DNA of 64,000 bases from an uncultured Clostridia bacterium (GCA_944354125.1 CALVPT010000008.1:1-64000); one strand, 5' to 3'; shown: positions 24,000 to 33,825, numbered from the stretch's first letter. Made by a program: numbers and translations. Notes: a model not told the origin generated them from the sequence alone.

Positions 24000-24590
24000 A
24001 GAAATTGCCCGAAAAAAAACGCAATTTTTTATGCGGCTTGCGGCGAAGTCTTAAAGCCCGACCGCAAAGCTGCCTCGCGGACAAAAAATATACCGAAACT
24101 TTAGGAAACCATCAAAAAATAAGTCATCTATATGAAAGAGCAACAGCTCCGCGTATTTGCCGCAGCAAAAGAAAAAGGACATCACTCAGGATACCGCCGA
24201 CATCCATTTTTTGAGCCAAAACAAGTCTTTTGTACGCCAAGTACTTTTTGTATGTCTTCAGCAGTTATTTTCTGCGACAGACCTGAGAAGGCGATACCAT
24301 TCGGTTACGCAGATATATATTCGTATACATAAAAAGGAAAAGACGGGCATTCAAATCCGCCTCAAATGTTCCGTCATAAAATAAGGCGGAAAATAACCGA
24401 TGAATTACCGATAAATTTGCCGCCCGAATGCTTTAAGCATCAAAAAATATTCATTTTTTATACATTATGGCGCCGTTACCTCACAGGCGTTTAAGCTTAC
24501 GCAATACTGATAATAAACCCACCATAATAAAAACACCGTGCGCCTCGGCACGCCGAACTAAGGCAATGCAAACCGAGGGCCGACGTGCAG
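24000..24590. other. Gene-free interval between pyr promoter and phosphoesterase gene
   Basis: No gene with supportable start and motif was found on either strand. The only structures noticed are a 7-bp TCCGCCT/AGGCGGA inverted repeat near 24357-24390 and a short ATGCTTTAAGCAT palindrome near 24429. Confidence 0.4.
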
Positions 24591-24592
24591 AT

Positions 24593-25288
24593 TCAGAGAA
24601 TTTTCTGGAGAGTAAAACCAACCTTATCGCAGGAGGTCAGAATGTATTCTATGCCCCCTCTCACGGTGCGGAAAGGGAAATACGCCTCGCCGTGGATATG
24701 CCCGAAAATGACTTTGTCCACCCCGTTCTCTTCAAACAGTTTTGTAAAGAGAGTGGGCTGAAGTTTGAGCCCCATAGGCGGATAGTGAATCATTGCAAGC
24801 AATACGTCGCCCTCCTGCCTTATGCTTTCCACCTGTCTGAAACACAGTCTGAACCGCTCGGCTTCCCTTAAATACAGCTTTTCGTCGTGCTCGGTATAGT
24901 CGGCGCTGCCGGGACAACTCCAACCCCTCGAGCCGCAGATGATGACGTTGCCGAACTTTACGCAGTCATTCTGAAGAAAATAAAAATTTTCGTCAGGCGC
25001 CGCTCTTCTGAGCTTGGAAATGCCGTTCCACCAATAGTCGTGGTTGCCGCGTATGAATACCTTCTTCCCCTTGAGCTCCCTAAGCTCCGCAAGGTCGTAG
25101 ACGCCTTCCTCAAGCGTCGTGCCCCAGCTGGTATCGCCCGAAAGAAGGACTATATCTTCGTCCTTGACTTTGGCTTTCCAGTCATCTTTTATCTTGTTGA
25201 GATGCCCCTCCCAGCCGACGCCGAAGATATCCATAGGCTTGTCCGCCTTACCCGAAAGGTGCAAATCGCTTATCGCATATACGTTCAT
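24593..25288 (-). CDS. Metallophosphoesterase of the calcineurin-like superfamily
   Basis: The 231-aa protein carries the complete metal-site motif series: ISDLHLSG, GDTSWG, GNHDYWW, MIHYPP and FGHIHGEAY. Members are phosphatases or nucleases; the substrate cannot be told. I start at MNVYAISDLH because a TTTAAA-17-TATAAT promoter places the transcript start exactly on this ATG and excludes the methionine six codons upstream. No Shine-Dalgarno is present, so the mRNA is predicted to be leaderless. No operon partner. Confidence 0.9.
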   Translation of the reverse strand: MNVYAISDLHLSGKADKPMDIFGVGWEGHLNKIKDDWKAKVKDEDIVLLSGDTSWGTTLEEGVYDLAELRELKGKKVFIRGNHDYWWNGISKLRRAAPDENFYFLQNDCVKFGNVIICGSRGWSCPGSADYTEHDEKLYLREAERFRLCFRQVESIRQEGDVLLAMIHYPPMGLKLQPTLFTKLFEENGVDKVIFGHIHGEAYFPFRTVRGGIEYILTSCDKVGFTLQKIL

Positions 25289-25294
25289 AGCACG

Positions 25295-25323
25295 ATTATA
25301 CCACATTCCGCCGTTTATTTAAA
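25295..25323 (-). promoter_or_regulatory. Promoter giving a leaderless phosphoesterase mRNA
   Basis: TTTAAA (25318-25323), a 17-base spacer and an extended -10 TGGTATAAT (hexamer 25295-25300) are followed by six bases and the ATG. Confidence 0.7.
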
Positions 25324-25504
25324 GCATTTTGCCTCAGGCAACAATAAATGGCAATATTAGCATAAATATAGGCTATTATGTCAGACATAGTACTACTTAA
25401 ATTGCTGATTATGTGTGAAATAGGGTGGTAAAATGTCAAATTTTACCACCCCTCCACACTCCCGCGCGTCCGCAGGACGGCGATTGGTGCCTTTTAATTT
25501 TACT

Positions 25505-26161
25505 TTACTTGCACGAACAATTCTTGCCCTGAGGATACAGGGGAAGTTCGAAAAAGCCTGCGCACACCTCCTTAGAGTAGTCCTGTGCAGGGGGAATTGC
25601 GCAGTACCCGTAACTGGGCACGAGCAGCTCCACATCTATGGCTATCTTGAGTATTACCGTAACGCAGGCATTTACGGTAAAGGTGTTGTTCTGGGCGTTG
25701 AATACCCCTTCCGTGCAGACCGCCGATGCCTGAGCAACTACGCTGTAGGGCATTATGGACGGCGCAGGCACGAAGAGCAGCACATCTTCCGACACGGTTA
25801 TTTCCGCATCGGCAACCCCCTCCGTTCCGTTGGCGTCCGTATAGACGACCTCTACGGGAATTGTAACCTTAGCCTGCACCCTTGCGCACCCGGGCTTATC
25901 TGCGAGACGGTCGACGTTGAGGTCGGACACCGAAACCTTAGAGGTGACCGAACGCGCACTTATGAATGTCAAGGGGTATGTAGGATTCGCCGGTACCATA
26001 TCGGTAAGCGTTAAAGTATAATTTTCAATCTGCACCTGTTTGATGCAGGCGTCGAATATCTTCTGCGCCTGTATGCATACCTTTTCGCACATACCGTTGA
26101 GCGGATTGCCCGTTATAGTGCCCGGGCATTTATCCGACTGAAAATTGGAAAAGAATGACAT
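25505..26161 (-). CDS. Conserved hypothetical protein, cysteine-containing
   Basis: I recognise a type of protein seen in Clostridia but no assigned function. The 218-aa product begins CPGTITGNPLNGMCEKVCIQA, has a predominantly beta middle with repeated V/I-alternating strands, and ends with the hydrophobic DVELLVPSYGYCAIPPAQ followed by CAGFFELPLYP and a CSC tail. There is no signal peptide. GGAGG precedes the ATG. The beta-strand pattern recalls spore-coat-associated domains, which is only a suggestion. Monocistronic. Confidence 0.75.
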   Translation of the reverse strand: MSFFSNFQSDKCPGTITGNPLNGMCEKVCIQAQKIFDACIKQVQIENYTLTLTDMVPANPTYPLTFISARSVTSKVSVSDLNVDRLADKPGCARVQAKVTIPVEVVYTDANGTEGVADAEITVSEDVLLFVPAPSIMPYSVVAQASAVCTEGVFNAQNNTFTVNACVTVILKIAIDVELLVPSYGYCAIPPAQDYSKEVCAGFFELPLYPQGKNCSCK

Positions 26162-26817
26162 TTTAACCTCCGTTTTTATATACGCTTTTCAGCAGTATGT
26201 TCCGTTACTTTACTATATGCCGTACCCTTGCATTTTAGTTACTTAAGACGGCTTACGTCATAGCGCCGAGATTCGGTCAGCCTGCAAAATCATTCAGGCG
26301 CGCAGCCGCACTTGCCATAATGCTTTCAGTCCTTTTCTTTCTTTTGTCGCATAACATTATTTATTTATATGCATTAGTATGCATATTTTATGCAATCAGA
26401 CGGAAAAGGCTTTATTTTGCCCTCGCACTCTTGCGTGTCCGCTCTCAGACAAACCATAAAGCAAAGTTTTTTATCGCGGCTTACTTTACAGAAACCATGC
26501 CGCAAATCGGAAACCATGCCGCAAATTAAGGCGGCTCTTTCAACCATGATACTTTATGCCGACTATGCGCGTAATGCCAGGCAATTCTCACTCCCTGCAT
26601 CTTTGCGTTACAGGAACTTGCTTTCCGAACTGCGCAGGGAAGTCGCTTACATTTTTTGTTTTCGCGTTCATTGCCTTTAAAGCGCGGCTCAAAATTAACG
26701 GCGAAAAATGCACGTTGCCCATATTCTTTGCCGTACGCAACCGTGCAAATACCGTTTCTTTGCGCCACAAACTCTTACTGCACGGCATTTCGGCGCAACG
26801 GCTACGACTTTTTCAAT
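26162..26817. other. Gene-free interval
   Basis: No supportable gene or known RNA was found. A 19-base tandem direct repeat (GAAACCATGCCGCAAAT, copies at 26491 and 26510) is the only clear structure. A 69-codon plus-strand frame at 26320 has a hydrophobic start but no ribosome-binding site. Confidence 0.4.
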
Positions 26818-27096
26818 TTATTCTGGCGGAAGCCAGACCTTTTTTGTAGGATACACTGGACTTTGCCCGTTAAGGCGCGCTATCTCCTCCTCGCTGCAGC
26901 CCGTTCGGCTGGCAATCGTGGCATAGCTGTCGCCCACCGCCGCATAGACCTTGCGACATCCCGAACGGACGGCTATTATCTGCCCCTCCCCGATATTATC
27001 GGGAACGGGACAATCAAACACCGACGAAATGCTTTCTCCGTCCATGCCCTTTCTGACGCGCAGATACGCGCCCCTTTCGATAATAAGCGTCAACAT
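26818..27096 (-). CDS. LysM-domain protein
   Basis: The 92-aa protein ends in a LysM module (VYAAVGDSYATIASRTGCSEEEIARLNG...VYPTKKVWLP), which binds N-acetylglucosamine-containing glycans such as peptidoglycan. The N-terminal 45 residues resemble a degenerate second LysM-like segment (SISSVFDCPVPDNIGEGQIIAV). No signal peptide is visible, so it may be a spore or cytosolic protein. A TATAAT at 27104-27109 is separated from the ATG by 7 bases and there is no Shine-Dalgarno, so the mRNA is probably leaderless. It is divergent from spoVB. Confidence 0.75.
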   Translation of the reverse strand: MLTLIIERGAYLRVRKGMDGESISSVFDCPVPDNIGEGQIIAVRSGCRKVYAAVGDSYATIASRTGCSEEEIARLNGQSPVYPTKKVWLPPE

Positions 27097-27163
27097 ATTG
27101 TATATTATATGTCTTTGCTACAAAATGTGTTCATATTTGATTTTTTAGGCTAGTAAACTATCT

Positions 27164-28666
27164 ATGATGAAGAACAATATTTATCGGTCTGCCGCTCTCG
27201 TTACCGTCTTTTCGACAATCGAGAAGACGCTCAGCTTTATCTACAGAATCGTACTCTCGCGCACGATAGGCGCCGAAGGCGTGGGCATCTATCAGATTTG
27301 TCTTTCGGTCTTTGCTGTATTCCTGACCGCCGCATCGAGCGGCATACCCATAACCGTATCGCGCATAATGGCCAAGCACAGCGCATCGGGCAACATTGCC
27401 GCCAAGCACGGCGCAGTCTCCTCCGGAATCGCCCTGACTCTCATGTTCACCGTGCCCGTCGCTTTGGTGCTGTTCCTCGCAAAAAATTTGTACGGCTTTC
27501 TCTTTCCCGACGAAAACTGTCTGAACATCTTCCTTTGGCTGTTGCCGGGCCTCATTCTGACCTCCGTCTATGCGGTAATGCGCGGCTCGTTCTGGGGAAA
27601 CAAGCAATTTTTGTCATACAGCGCGATAGAACTCGCCGAAAACAGCGTAATGGTGATAGTCGGCTGCATACTCATAGGCTTTGCCCATACTCCCGAAGGC
27701 GGCGCCGAAGCGGCAATTATCGCCGTGCTCGTTTCATATATATTTTCATTCGCCGCTTCGCTTATCTGGTACCGCGTCAACGGCGGAAAATTCGTAGACC
27801 CAAGACCTCAGCTCAAGCCGCTTTTGTCCTCCGCAATGCCGATAACCGTAATGCGCACCTCTACATCGCTGTTAAATTCCGTGATAGCCATGTTCCTACC
27901 CGCGCTGCTGATGTCCGCCTGCGGCTATACCGACAACGAGGCGGTTGCTCTGTACGGCGTGGTGATGGGTATGAGTCTGCCGATGCTGTTTACCCCCAAT
28001 TCGCTGATAGGTTCGATTGCCGTAGTCGTATCGCCCGAACTGAGCGAAGATTTCTATGCGGGCCGCAAGGAAAACTTAAAGCGCGACATTGAACGCACCC
28101 TGCGCGCCGCCGTGCTCATCGCCGCCGTGCTCATTCCCGTAATGTTCACTCTCGGCGAAACGCTCGGCATTTTCTTCTTCGACAACGAGTTCAGCGGCGT
28201 GATTATAAGGCGGTTTGCCTTTATAATGCTGCCCATGAGCCTTTCGATAATCTCCACCACCGTGCTTAATTCCATGAATTTCGAGGTCAAGACGCTCGTT
28301 CACTTTTTCATAGGCGCGCTGGTGCTGCTGGCATGCATATTCGTGCTTACGCCCAGAATAGGCATATATGCCTACATGGTCGGAGAATCGCTCGACTTTG
28401 TGGTCACGGCGGCGCTCAACCTGCGGCTTCTGAGAAAGAATTGCCCCGACATAAATTATGCTGCATACACCTTAAAGAGCTTTATAATCGCCGTAGTCGC
28501 CTGCCTTTTCGGCAAGCTTGCAGACAACCTGCTGCCCGTGACTTTTGCGCCTTTTGCGAGGATTATTGTGAGCGGCGGCGCCGTCTTCCTGTTCGCCTGC
28601 GCAGCTTTCTTCGGAATGGAGATGGTCACGGCAAAGCCGCTTAAAAAACTATTTGCCAAAAGGTGA
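27164..28666 (+). CDS. spoVB: SpoVB-like lipid/polysaccharide flippase (MVF/MATE superfamily)
   Basis: The 500-aa protein is a multi-spanning membrane protein with about 14 hydrophobic segments and the family opening STIEKTLSFIYRIVLSRTIGAEGVGIYQ. In Bacillus SpoVB is required for spore cortex synthesis and relatives flip lipid-linked precursors. Two adjacent ATGs are possible starts and neither has a ribosome-binding site; a TAAACT box a few bases upstream may make this mRNA leaderless too. The gene stands alone with a terminator behind it. General MurJ/Wzx-like flippase function is sure; the exact SpoVB role is inferred. Confidence 0.85.
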   Translation: MMKNNIYRSAALVTVFSTIEKTLSFIYRIVLSRTIGAEGVGIYQICLSVFAVFLTAASSGIPITVSRIMAKHSASGNIAAKHGAVSSGIALTLMFTVPVALVLFLAKNLYGFLFPDENCLNIFLWLLPGLILTSVYAVMRGSFWGNKQFLSYSAIELAENSVMVIVGCILIGFAHTPEGGAEAAIIAVLVSYIFSFAASLIWYRVNGGKFVDPRPQLKPLLSSAMPITVMRTSTSLLNSVIAMFLPALLMSACGYTDNEAVALYGVVMGMSLPMLFTPNSLIGSIAVVVSPELSEDFYAGRKENLKRDIERTLRAAVLIAAVLIPVMFTLGETLGIFFFDNEFSGVIIRRFAFIMLPMSLSIISTTVLNSMNFEVKTLVHFFIGALVLLACIFVLTPRIGIYAYMVGESLDFVVTAALNLRLLRKNCPDINYAAYTLKSFIIAVVACLFGKLADNLLPVTFAPFARIIVSGGAVFLFACAAFFGMEMVTAKPLKKLFAKR

Positions 28667-28731
28667 TTCGCATGGCATCGCCGACGTTCGACAGTTGCTC
28701 TGCGCCGTGTCATTTTTGCTTCAGGTTTATT

Positions 28732-28767
28732 CAGGAGGGCGCGCCTTACATAAGGCGCGCCCTCCTG
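28732..28767. terminator. Bidirectional terminator between spoVB and the TauE/SafE pair
   Basis: A perfect 17-bp stem (CAGGAGGGCGCGCCTTA and complement) with a 2-base loop lies between convergent genes. Confidence 0.85.
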
Positions 28768-28796
28768 CATTGCGACACGATAACATATGCCGCACG

Positions 28797-29180
28797 TCAA
28801 CGGCGCTTGTTCTTTTTTATTTCCTCCGCGAGCGAGAGAATGCCCTTTATGGCAAGCGCGATTAAAAAGGCGCCGAAGAGCCGCCGCAGCAGCGAGGCAT
28901 CCAGAAACGCCGCCGCAATGCTGAAAACGACGGCCGACGCCAGCGCAGGCACGATGACCCACCACAGCCCGTCCGTCCTGAGATACCCCTTCTTTTTATG
29001 TTCGGCGAGCGCGAACGCCGCCATGGGCAGAAAGGCTATTACGTTTGTTGCCTGCGCGACGTGCTGGCTTACGCCAAGAAATATGGTCAGAACGGGTATC
29101 AGCACCGTGCCTCCGCCCATGCCCATTCCGCCAAGAAGACCCGCAAGCACGCCTGCAACGAGATATATTATGAACGCCAT
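28797..29180 (-). CDS. Half-size TauE/SafE transporter, second subunit
   Basis: The 127-aa protein has about four membrane segments and the family's glycine-rich start (GLLGGMGMGGGTVLIPVLTIFLG), followed by a basic tail. TauE/SafE exporters (sulfite and sulfonate-type anions) are normally 240-280 aa with two such homologous halves. Here each half is a separate gene, and they are separated by a single base, so they most likely form a heterodimer equivalent to the full-length transporter. Start follows the partner's stop (TGA-C-ATG). Confidence 0.85.
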   Translation of the reverse strand: MAFIIYLVAGVLAGLLGGMGMGGGTVLIPVLTIFLGVSQHVAQATNVIAFLPMAAFALAEHKKKGYLRTDGLWWVIVPALASAVVFSIAAAFLDASLLRRLFGAFLIALAIKGILSLAEEIKKNKRR

Positions 29181-29181
29181 G

Positions 29182-29535
29182 TCAGCCTATTACCATCCTT
29201 ATGCCTGCGGCGAGCATTAATGCGACGAAGGCTATTTTGACCCATACGGCCGGCAACTTATCGAGAAGCGCCGCGCCTATGAGACCGCCTGCCACGTTGC
29301 CTATCGCCGAGGGAATGACCACGGACGAATCAAAAAATCCGTTGACCGTATATATTATCGCGCTTATGAGGCACAGCGGAGCAATGACGAGTATTGCCGT
29401 TGCGTGCGCCTCCTTTGCAGAATACGAAAGGTTGCCCGAAAGGAGCGGAACGGCTATCATGCCGCCTCCGCCGCCGAACAATCCGTTTGCCGTACCGACC
29501 AAAAATCCGCTTGTTATAGCCCTTGTCTTTTTCAA
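29182..29535 (-). CDS. Half-size TauE/SafE transporter, first subunit
   Basis: The 117-aa protein carries the other half-motif (GFLVGTANGLFGGGGGMIAVPLLSG region) and about four hydrophobic segments. The start is a TTG preceded by GGGGAG at 7 bases. Directly followed by the partner half. The substrate is unknown; a link to the sulfur-handling genes 14 kb away is speculative. The two halves align to one another only loosely, so the split is old or ancestral rather than a recent frameshift. Confidence 0.85.
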   Translation of the reverse strand: MKKTRAITSGFLVGTANGLFGGGGGMIAVPLLSGNLSYSAKEAHATAILVIAPLCLISAIIYTVNGFFDSSVVIPSAIGNVAGGLIGAALLDKLPAVWVKIAFVALMLAAGIRMVIG

Positions 29536-29643
29536 TGTTATTCTCCCCGAGAGTTATTTTGTGTAAAACAGACAGTTTAATAGATATTTTCCGCAAAAAT
29601 TTTATAATAATGAATTTTTTTAACGCTATTAAGGCGATAATCA

Positions 29644-29672
29644 GTTGCCAAAAATATGGTTTTATATTAAAA
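29644..29672 (+). promoter_or_regulatory. Promoter of the large surface lipoprotein gene
   Basis: TTGCCA (29644-29649) and TAAAAT (29667-29672) are separated by 17 bases, giving an about 88-base leader that contains a small ATGCGC-rich inverted region. Confidence 0.65.
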
Positions 29673-29766
29673 TGATAGGGTATGAAAGGAACTGTGCCGA
29701 ATGCGCAAAAAAATGCGCGTAAGGCGTGCTCCGCTTTTTGCAACTAACAATATAATAAGGTGTTAT

Positions 29767-32700
29767 ATGAACGAAAAGAACAAGGCAAAATTCAAAAAAT
29801 TATTTACGGGCGCAGCTGTACTTGCTACTTCGTGCGCACTCGCCTTTGCCCCTGCCTGCTCGACTACGAGCGACAGCACCGAAGAGGACGAGAACACGAG
29901 TACCAAGCAGGACACTCAGCTCATAAAGAACGGAAATTTTGAATTTTACGACGACAATGACGGAACCTACTTCATAAGCTCGCCCGATAACTGGACGATA
30001 GGCACTACGGGTAACTCCTCCAACTCCATGTCGGGCATAATCGACACGAGCAAGAGCGGCTGGGACGAGCTCACCGACCCCGAACTTCCCGAAAAGCTTG
30101 AAACCAACGACGACCTTGACGACGATGACGACAATAAGGTTGACTACAACGGCGCGCTGACGGACGATTTGCCCTTCGCCAACCCCCACGAGGCAACCAA
30201 TACCGACGAGACCACCGACGAGCGCGAGTATATAGCCAACCCCTATACTCACGAATACAGCTATGACGCCGACGGAAACATCCTCAATGCGGCAGGCGAA
30301 AAGGTGACGACTTACGAGGATGAGGACGGAAACGTCTACCTCGACGAAGAGCACACAAAGCCCCTTGAGACATCCGTGCTCATGCTGCACAACTATCGCA
30401 AGAGCTATTATACGGGTACCGAGAGCTATTGCCAGTCCTCCTCTACCGTAACGCTCGAGGCGAGCACGGCGGCTTCCATTTCCGTCTGGGTCAAGACGAG
30501 CAACCTCTACTTCGACGGCGCAACCAACGAGAGAACGCCCGTCAACGGCGAGAGAGGCGCCTATATTCAGGTAAACACCACTGTCGGCGGCAACTCGCTT
30601 GACAGCTTCAAGATAAGAAACATCGACACCGAAAAGCTTAACCCCGACGGCGAGAACAACGGCTGGGTACAGTATACCGTCTATGTAGAGGCTTCGAGCT
30701 TTGCAAGCACTACGGTATCTATATCCGTCGGCCTCGGCGAGGACAGCATCTATACGGTCGAGGGCTATGCCTTCTTCGACGATATCTCCATCACCAAGTA
30801 CATGAACGGCGACGAGATGAGAGAGGCGGTAAACGAGGGTCACGACGACACCTATTTCGATTCCCTAGTCGAAAATTCCACCAGCCTTCCCCTCTCGACC
30901 GACGGCAAGGATGTGTTCAGAGTCGACAAGGAAGTTTCCCAGACCAACTCATCCGACGGCTCGGTTACGACCAACACCAAGGAAAATAACTTCAACGACA
31001 GGCATTTCTACATCGACCTGGCAAGCTCTTCGACGAAGAATCTCGTAGAATTCGGCTCAGACACGGTTGCTGCGGGACTGACCGTTGAAAAGACCAATAC
31101 GGGAAGCTATGTTTCCTCCAAGAACAACAACTATTCGAGCAATTCGGTTTCCGTGCTCGAAAACGGTGCAGGAAACGCTTACCTTCCCTCCAAGCTCACC
31201 AATAACGGTCTTACCGTCAGCGACGACCTTCTGGCAACGCTCGGCGTGACCGACGCCGAAGACTGGACGACCAGCCTCGGCGGAGAGTATTCGGAAATAC
31301 TGACCAGCGCCCTTAAGAGCGCGGCAAGCCTTCCCGGAGCTGACGGCTCGGCATCGGCGCTCGTGATGCTCAGCGCAAACGGCGCGGCTTACCAGTCCGA
31401 GATAACCGACGACAAGTTCACCCTTCAGCCTCAGTCCTACGCCCTCGTATCCTTCTGGGTAAAGACGGCTGACATGAACGACAAGACCGCCGCAACCGTC
31501 ACCGTAAAGGACGTAAACGACGAGAACAACAGCTCTAACTTCACGCTTGACTCCACCGATGTCGGCACGGTCACGATAAATGACCAGAAAGACGTTTACA
31601 ACGGCTGGGTTCAGTGCTTTGTAAGGGTTTCCAATACCACCGAAGAGGCACAGACGTTCAAGATCTGCGTCAACCTCGGCATCACGACCATTCAGGGCAC
31701 CACTCCCACATCCTACACGGCAGGCTGGCTGGCAATAACCAACATGTCCCTCATCGAACTCGACGAGGACGTATACGGATATACCTCTTCGGGCACCTAC
31801 CTTGCAACCCTTTCCTTCAGCGAGAGCAGCGAGAGCACTGCAGGATACTTCGACAGCGAACAGGGTGAAAAGAACGTCATTCAGGAAGACGTGGCAATCC
31901 CCTCCACTTATAAGGGAGTCAACGGAGCAAGCGCAGAGGTCGTAAACCTCGGCAAGGAGCTCACCGAATACGACGACACCAACAGAAATCCCTATGCAGG
32001 TCTGATTAACAAGGAATACCTCGACAACTACAAGGGTTGCGAGTGGTACAGCGCGATTACCGCCCTCAAGAACCTCAACGACAACGAAGAGATATGGAAC
32101 ACGCTTGCAGGCAAGTATTCCGTACAGCCACTGCTCATAGTAAACACCGCAAGGACGATTGCAGACAGAACTTCGGCAATATATAATTACGGTTACATCG
32201 GCAACGACAGCACCATCTCCGCAAGCGGATATATGGCAATAAGCGTAAGGGTCAAGGTAAGCGCAGGCGCGGTAGCCAACATCTACCTCACCGACACCGA
32301 CCCCGCATCCAAGCAGGTGCTCAGCTTGGAGCTTCCCGAATATACCTTCTGGTATGACGACGACGGCAACATCTTAAAGGGCGAACCCAAGGAAAATGCC
32401 AGCGTTGCAGAACTCAGGGAGAACATCGCATACAAGCTCCGCAAGGACGGCCTTTATGAGAACGGCGACGGCAAGCTGTACGCTAACTTCTATAACCTTG
32501 AAAGATACTACGACGTAGAATTCGAACACGAGAACTTCTATGACGAGGACGGAAAGCTGGTCAAGTTCGAAGACCTCGTTCAGGGCGAAATCTACTACGC
32601 AAATGCAGAAAAGACGGCTTACGCTCCCCACTACCTCATCGCAGGCAGCAATACCTCCAAGGTATACAAGTACAACTCGGGCGTAGGCAGCTCTGCTACC

Positions 32701-33825
32701 TACCTCTACATGGTAAACGACGAGGCTGATGCAGATAAGGTTGTATACGGCGTAGACACGACAAAGGCAGCGCTCAGATACGACAACACGAACAATGCGG
32801 CAACGCCTTACCAGTTCACCATAGACGCCACCACCGATGAGGGTGCGGCAAAGTATGCAGGCAAGTGGATAACCGTTACGTTCTACGTTCACGGCGGTTC
32901 CTCCGCAAAGAACTACAGACTCGAGCTCTGGAGCGGTTACCGCGACCAGGAGACGAGCGGACAGACCGAAGGCAGCTATGTACTCTTCGACTACAGCGCG
33001 GCTTCGATAGACGAGTCGGGATTCAATGACCTCGTATCCTACTACACGGGCGAAATTCTCGACGAGTACAAGAAGGTCGTAGACAGCGAACTTGCCGACA
33101 ACAACGGCACGATTGCAGACTTCGAAAAGCTTGCAGGTCAGAAGCTTGATATCTATAACTACTCGGCAACCTACTACACCTATACCCTCTACGATTCGGC
33201 AACCTACGTTCCCTTCAACGCAGAGACGGCAGGCGAGGATGCAACCGGTTACGCATACACCTACAGCGACTACTCCGAGAGCCTCGGCTTCCTCAAGATT
33301 GAGGACGATACGCTCGGCGGCAACGAAATCTCCATGTCGGCCTTCATAGACTACTCCGTAGTCGACAAGACGATAGAGCTCAGCGGATCTACCGACGTGG
33401 AAGAAGATACCACCGAAGAAGAGACGACCGAAAACGATTCCAATATCTGGCTGCTTGCAGCTTCGATTGCAATCGTAATCGCCATACTCATTGCGATAAT
33501 CTCCATAGTAATAAGGGATATCGTAAAGAGGCACAGACGCAGAAAGACTGCCGGCAAGAACAGCTATAACTTCAACAAGAACAAGCGCTACGTCAGAAAG
33601 TACGTAAAGGCCAACGGAGAAGCTCCCGAAGTCAAGGAAGAAGACGTAGACAGGAGCCTTCTTGAGGACAAGGCTGAAACCGCCGCACCCGAGGAGAGCG
33701 CTACGCCCGAAGATACGACTGAAGGCGCTTCGGACACCGAAGAAAGCGCAGAGGACGAGCAAACTGCTCCCTCCGAAGGCGAACAGTCAGAAAACGGCGA
33801 TGACGGCGAGGAAAAGAAGGACTGA
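29767..33825 (+). CDS. Large surface lipoprotein with C-terminal membrane anchor and cytoplasmic-type tail (1352 aa)
   Basis: I do not recognise a named family. The N-terminus is a lipoprotein-like signal (KLFTGAAVLATS, then FAPAC, Cys31). The acidic body contains at least three beta-rich stretches with carbohydrate-binding-module character (LIKNGNFEFYDD opening; ASISVWVKTSN; YALVSFWVKTAD; a YMAISVRVKVS strand), each ending in a strand like GYAFFDDISI or GWLAITNMSL. A single membrane helix follows near residues 1226-1249, then a basic stop-transfer and a 100-residue Glu/Ser/Thr-rich tail. The start is chosen at AAGGTG-ATG. Having both a lipid anchor and a C-terminal helix is odd. Codons are strongly biased, suggesting high expression. 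Confidence 0.8.
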   Translation: MNEKNKAKFKKLFTGAAVLATSCALAFAPACSTTSDSTEEDENTSTKQDTQLIKNGNFEFYDDNDGTYFISSPDNWTIGTTGNSSNSMSGIIDTSKSGWDELTDPELPEKLETNDDLDDDDDNKVDYNGALTDDLPFANPHEATNTDETTDEREYIANPYTHEYSYDADGNILNAAGEKVTTYEDEDGNVYLDEEHTKPLETSVLMLHNYRKSYYTGTESYCQSSSTVTLEASTAASISVWVKTSNLYFDGATNERTPVNGERGAYIQVNTTVGGNSLDSFKIRNIDTEKLNPDGENNGWVQYTVYVEASSFASTTVSISVGLGEDSIYTVEGYAFFDDISITKYMNGDEMREAVNEGHDDTYFDSLVENSTSLPLSTDGKDVFRVDKEVSQTNSSDGSVTTNTKENNFNDRHFYIDLASSSTKNLVEFGSDTVAAGLTVEKTNTGSYVSSKNNNYSSNSVSVLENGAGNAYLPSKLTNNGLTVSDDLLATLGVTDAEDWTTSLGGEYSEILTSALKSAASLPGADGSASALVMLSANGAAYQSEITDDKFTLQPQSYALVSFWVKTADMNDKTAATVTVKDVNDENNSSNFTLDSTDVGTVTINDQKDVYNGWVQCFVRVSNTTEEAQTFKICVNLGITTIQGTTPTSYTAGWLAITNMSLIELDEDVYGYTSSGTYLATLSFSESSESTAGYFDSEQGEKNVIQEDVAIPSTYKGVNGASAEVVNLGKELTEYDDTNRNPYAGLINKEYLDNYKGCEWYSAITALKNLNDNEEIWNTLAGKYSVQPLLIVNTARTIADRTSAIYNYGYIGNDSTISASGYMAISVRVKVSAGAVANIYLTDTDPASKQVLSLELPEYTFWYDDDGNILKGEPKENASVAELRENIAYKLRKDGLYENGDGKLYANFYNLERYYDVEFEHENFYDEDGKLVKFEDLVQGEIYYANAEKTAYAPHYLIAGSNTSKVYKYNSGVGSSATYLYMVNDEADADKVVYGVDTTKAALRYDNTNNAATPYQFTIDATTDEGAAKYAGKWITVTFYVHGGSSAKNYRLELWSGYRDQETSGQTEGSYVLFDYSAASIDESGFNDLVSYYTGEILDEYKKVVDSELADNNGTIADFEKLAGQKLDIYNYSATYYTYTLYDSATYVPFNAETAGEDATGYAYTYSDYSESLGFLKIEDDTLGGNEISMSAFIDYSVVDKTIELSGSTDVEEDTTEEETTENDSNIWLLAASIAIVIAILIAIISIVIRDIVKRHRRRKTAGKNSYNFNKNKRYVRKYVKANGEAPEVKEEDVDRSLLEDKAETAAPEESATPEDTTEGASDTEESAEDEQTAPSEGEQSENGDDGEEKKD

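Noticed and set aside
26320..26529. 69-codon frame with hydrophobic start
   Set aside because: No ribosome site, no promoter and tail composition unlike a protein.
32374..33762. Long minus-strand frame (462 codons) inside the large lipoprotein gene, and a similar one at 29800-30843
   Set aside because: Strong codon bias of the sense gene removes stops from the antisense frame; no ribosome site or recognisable motif is present.
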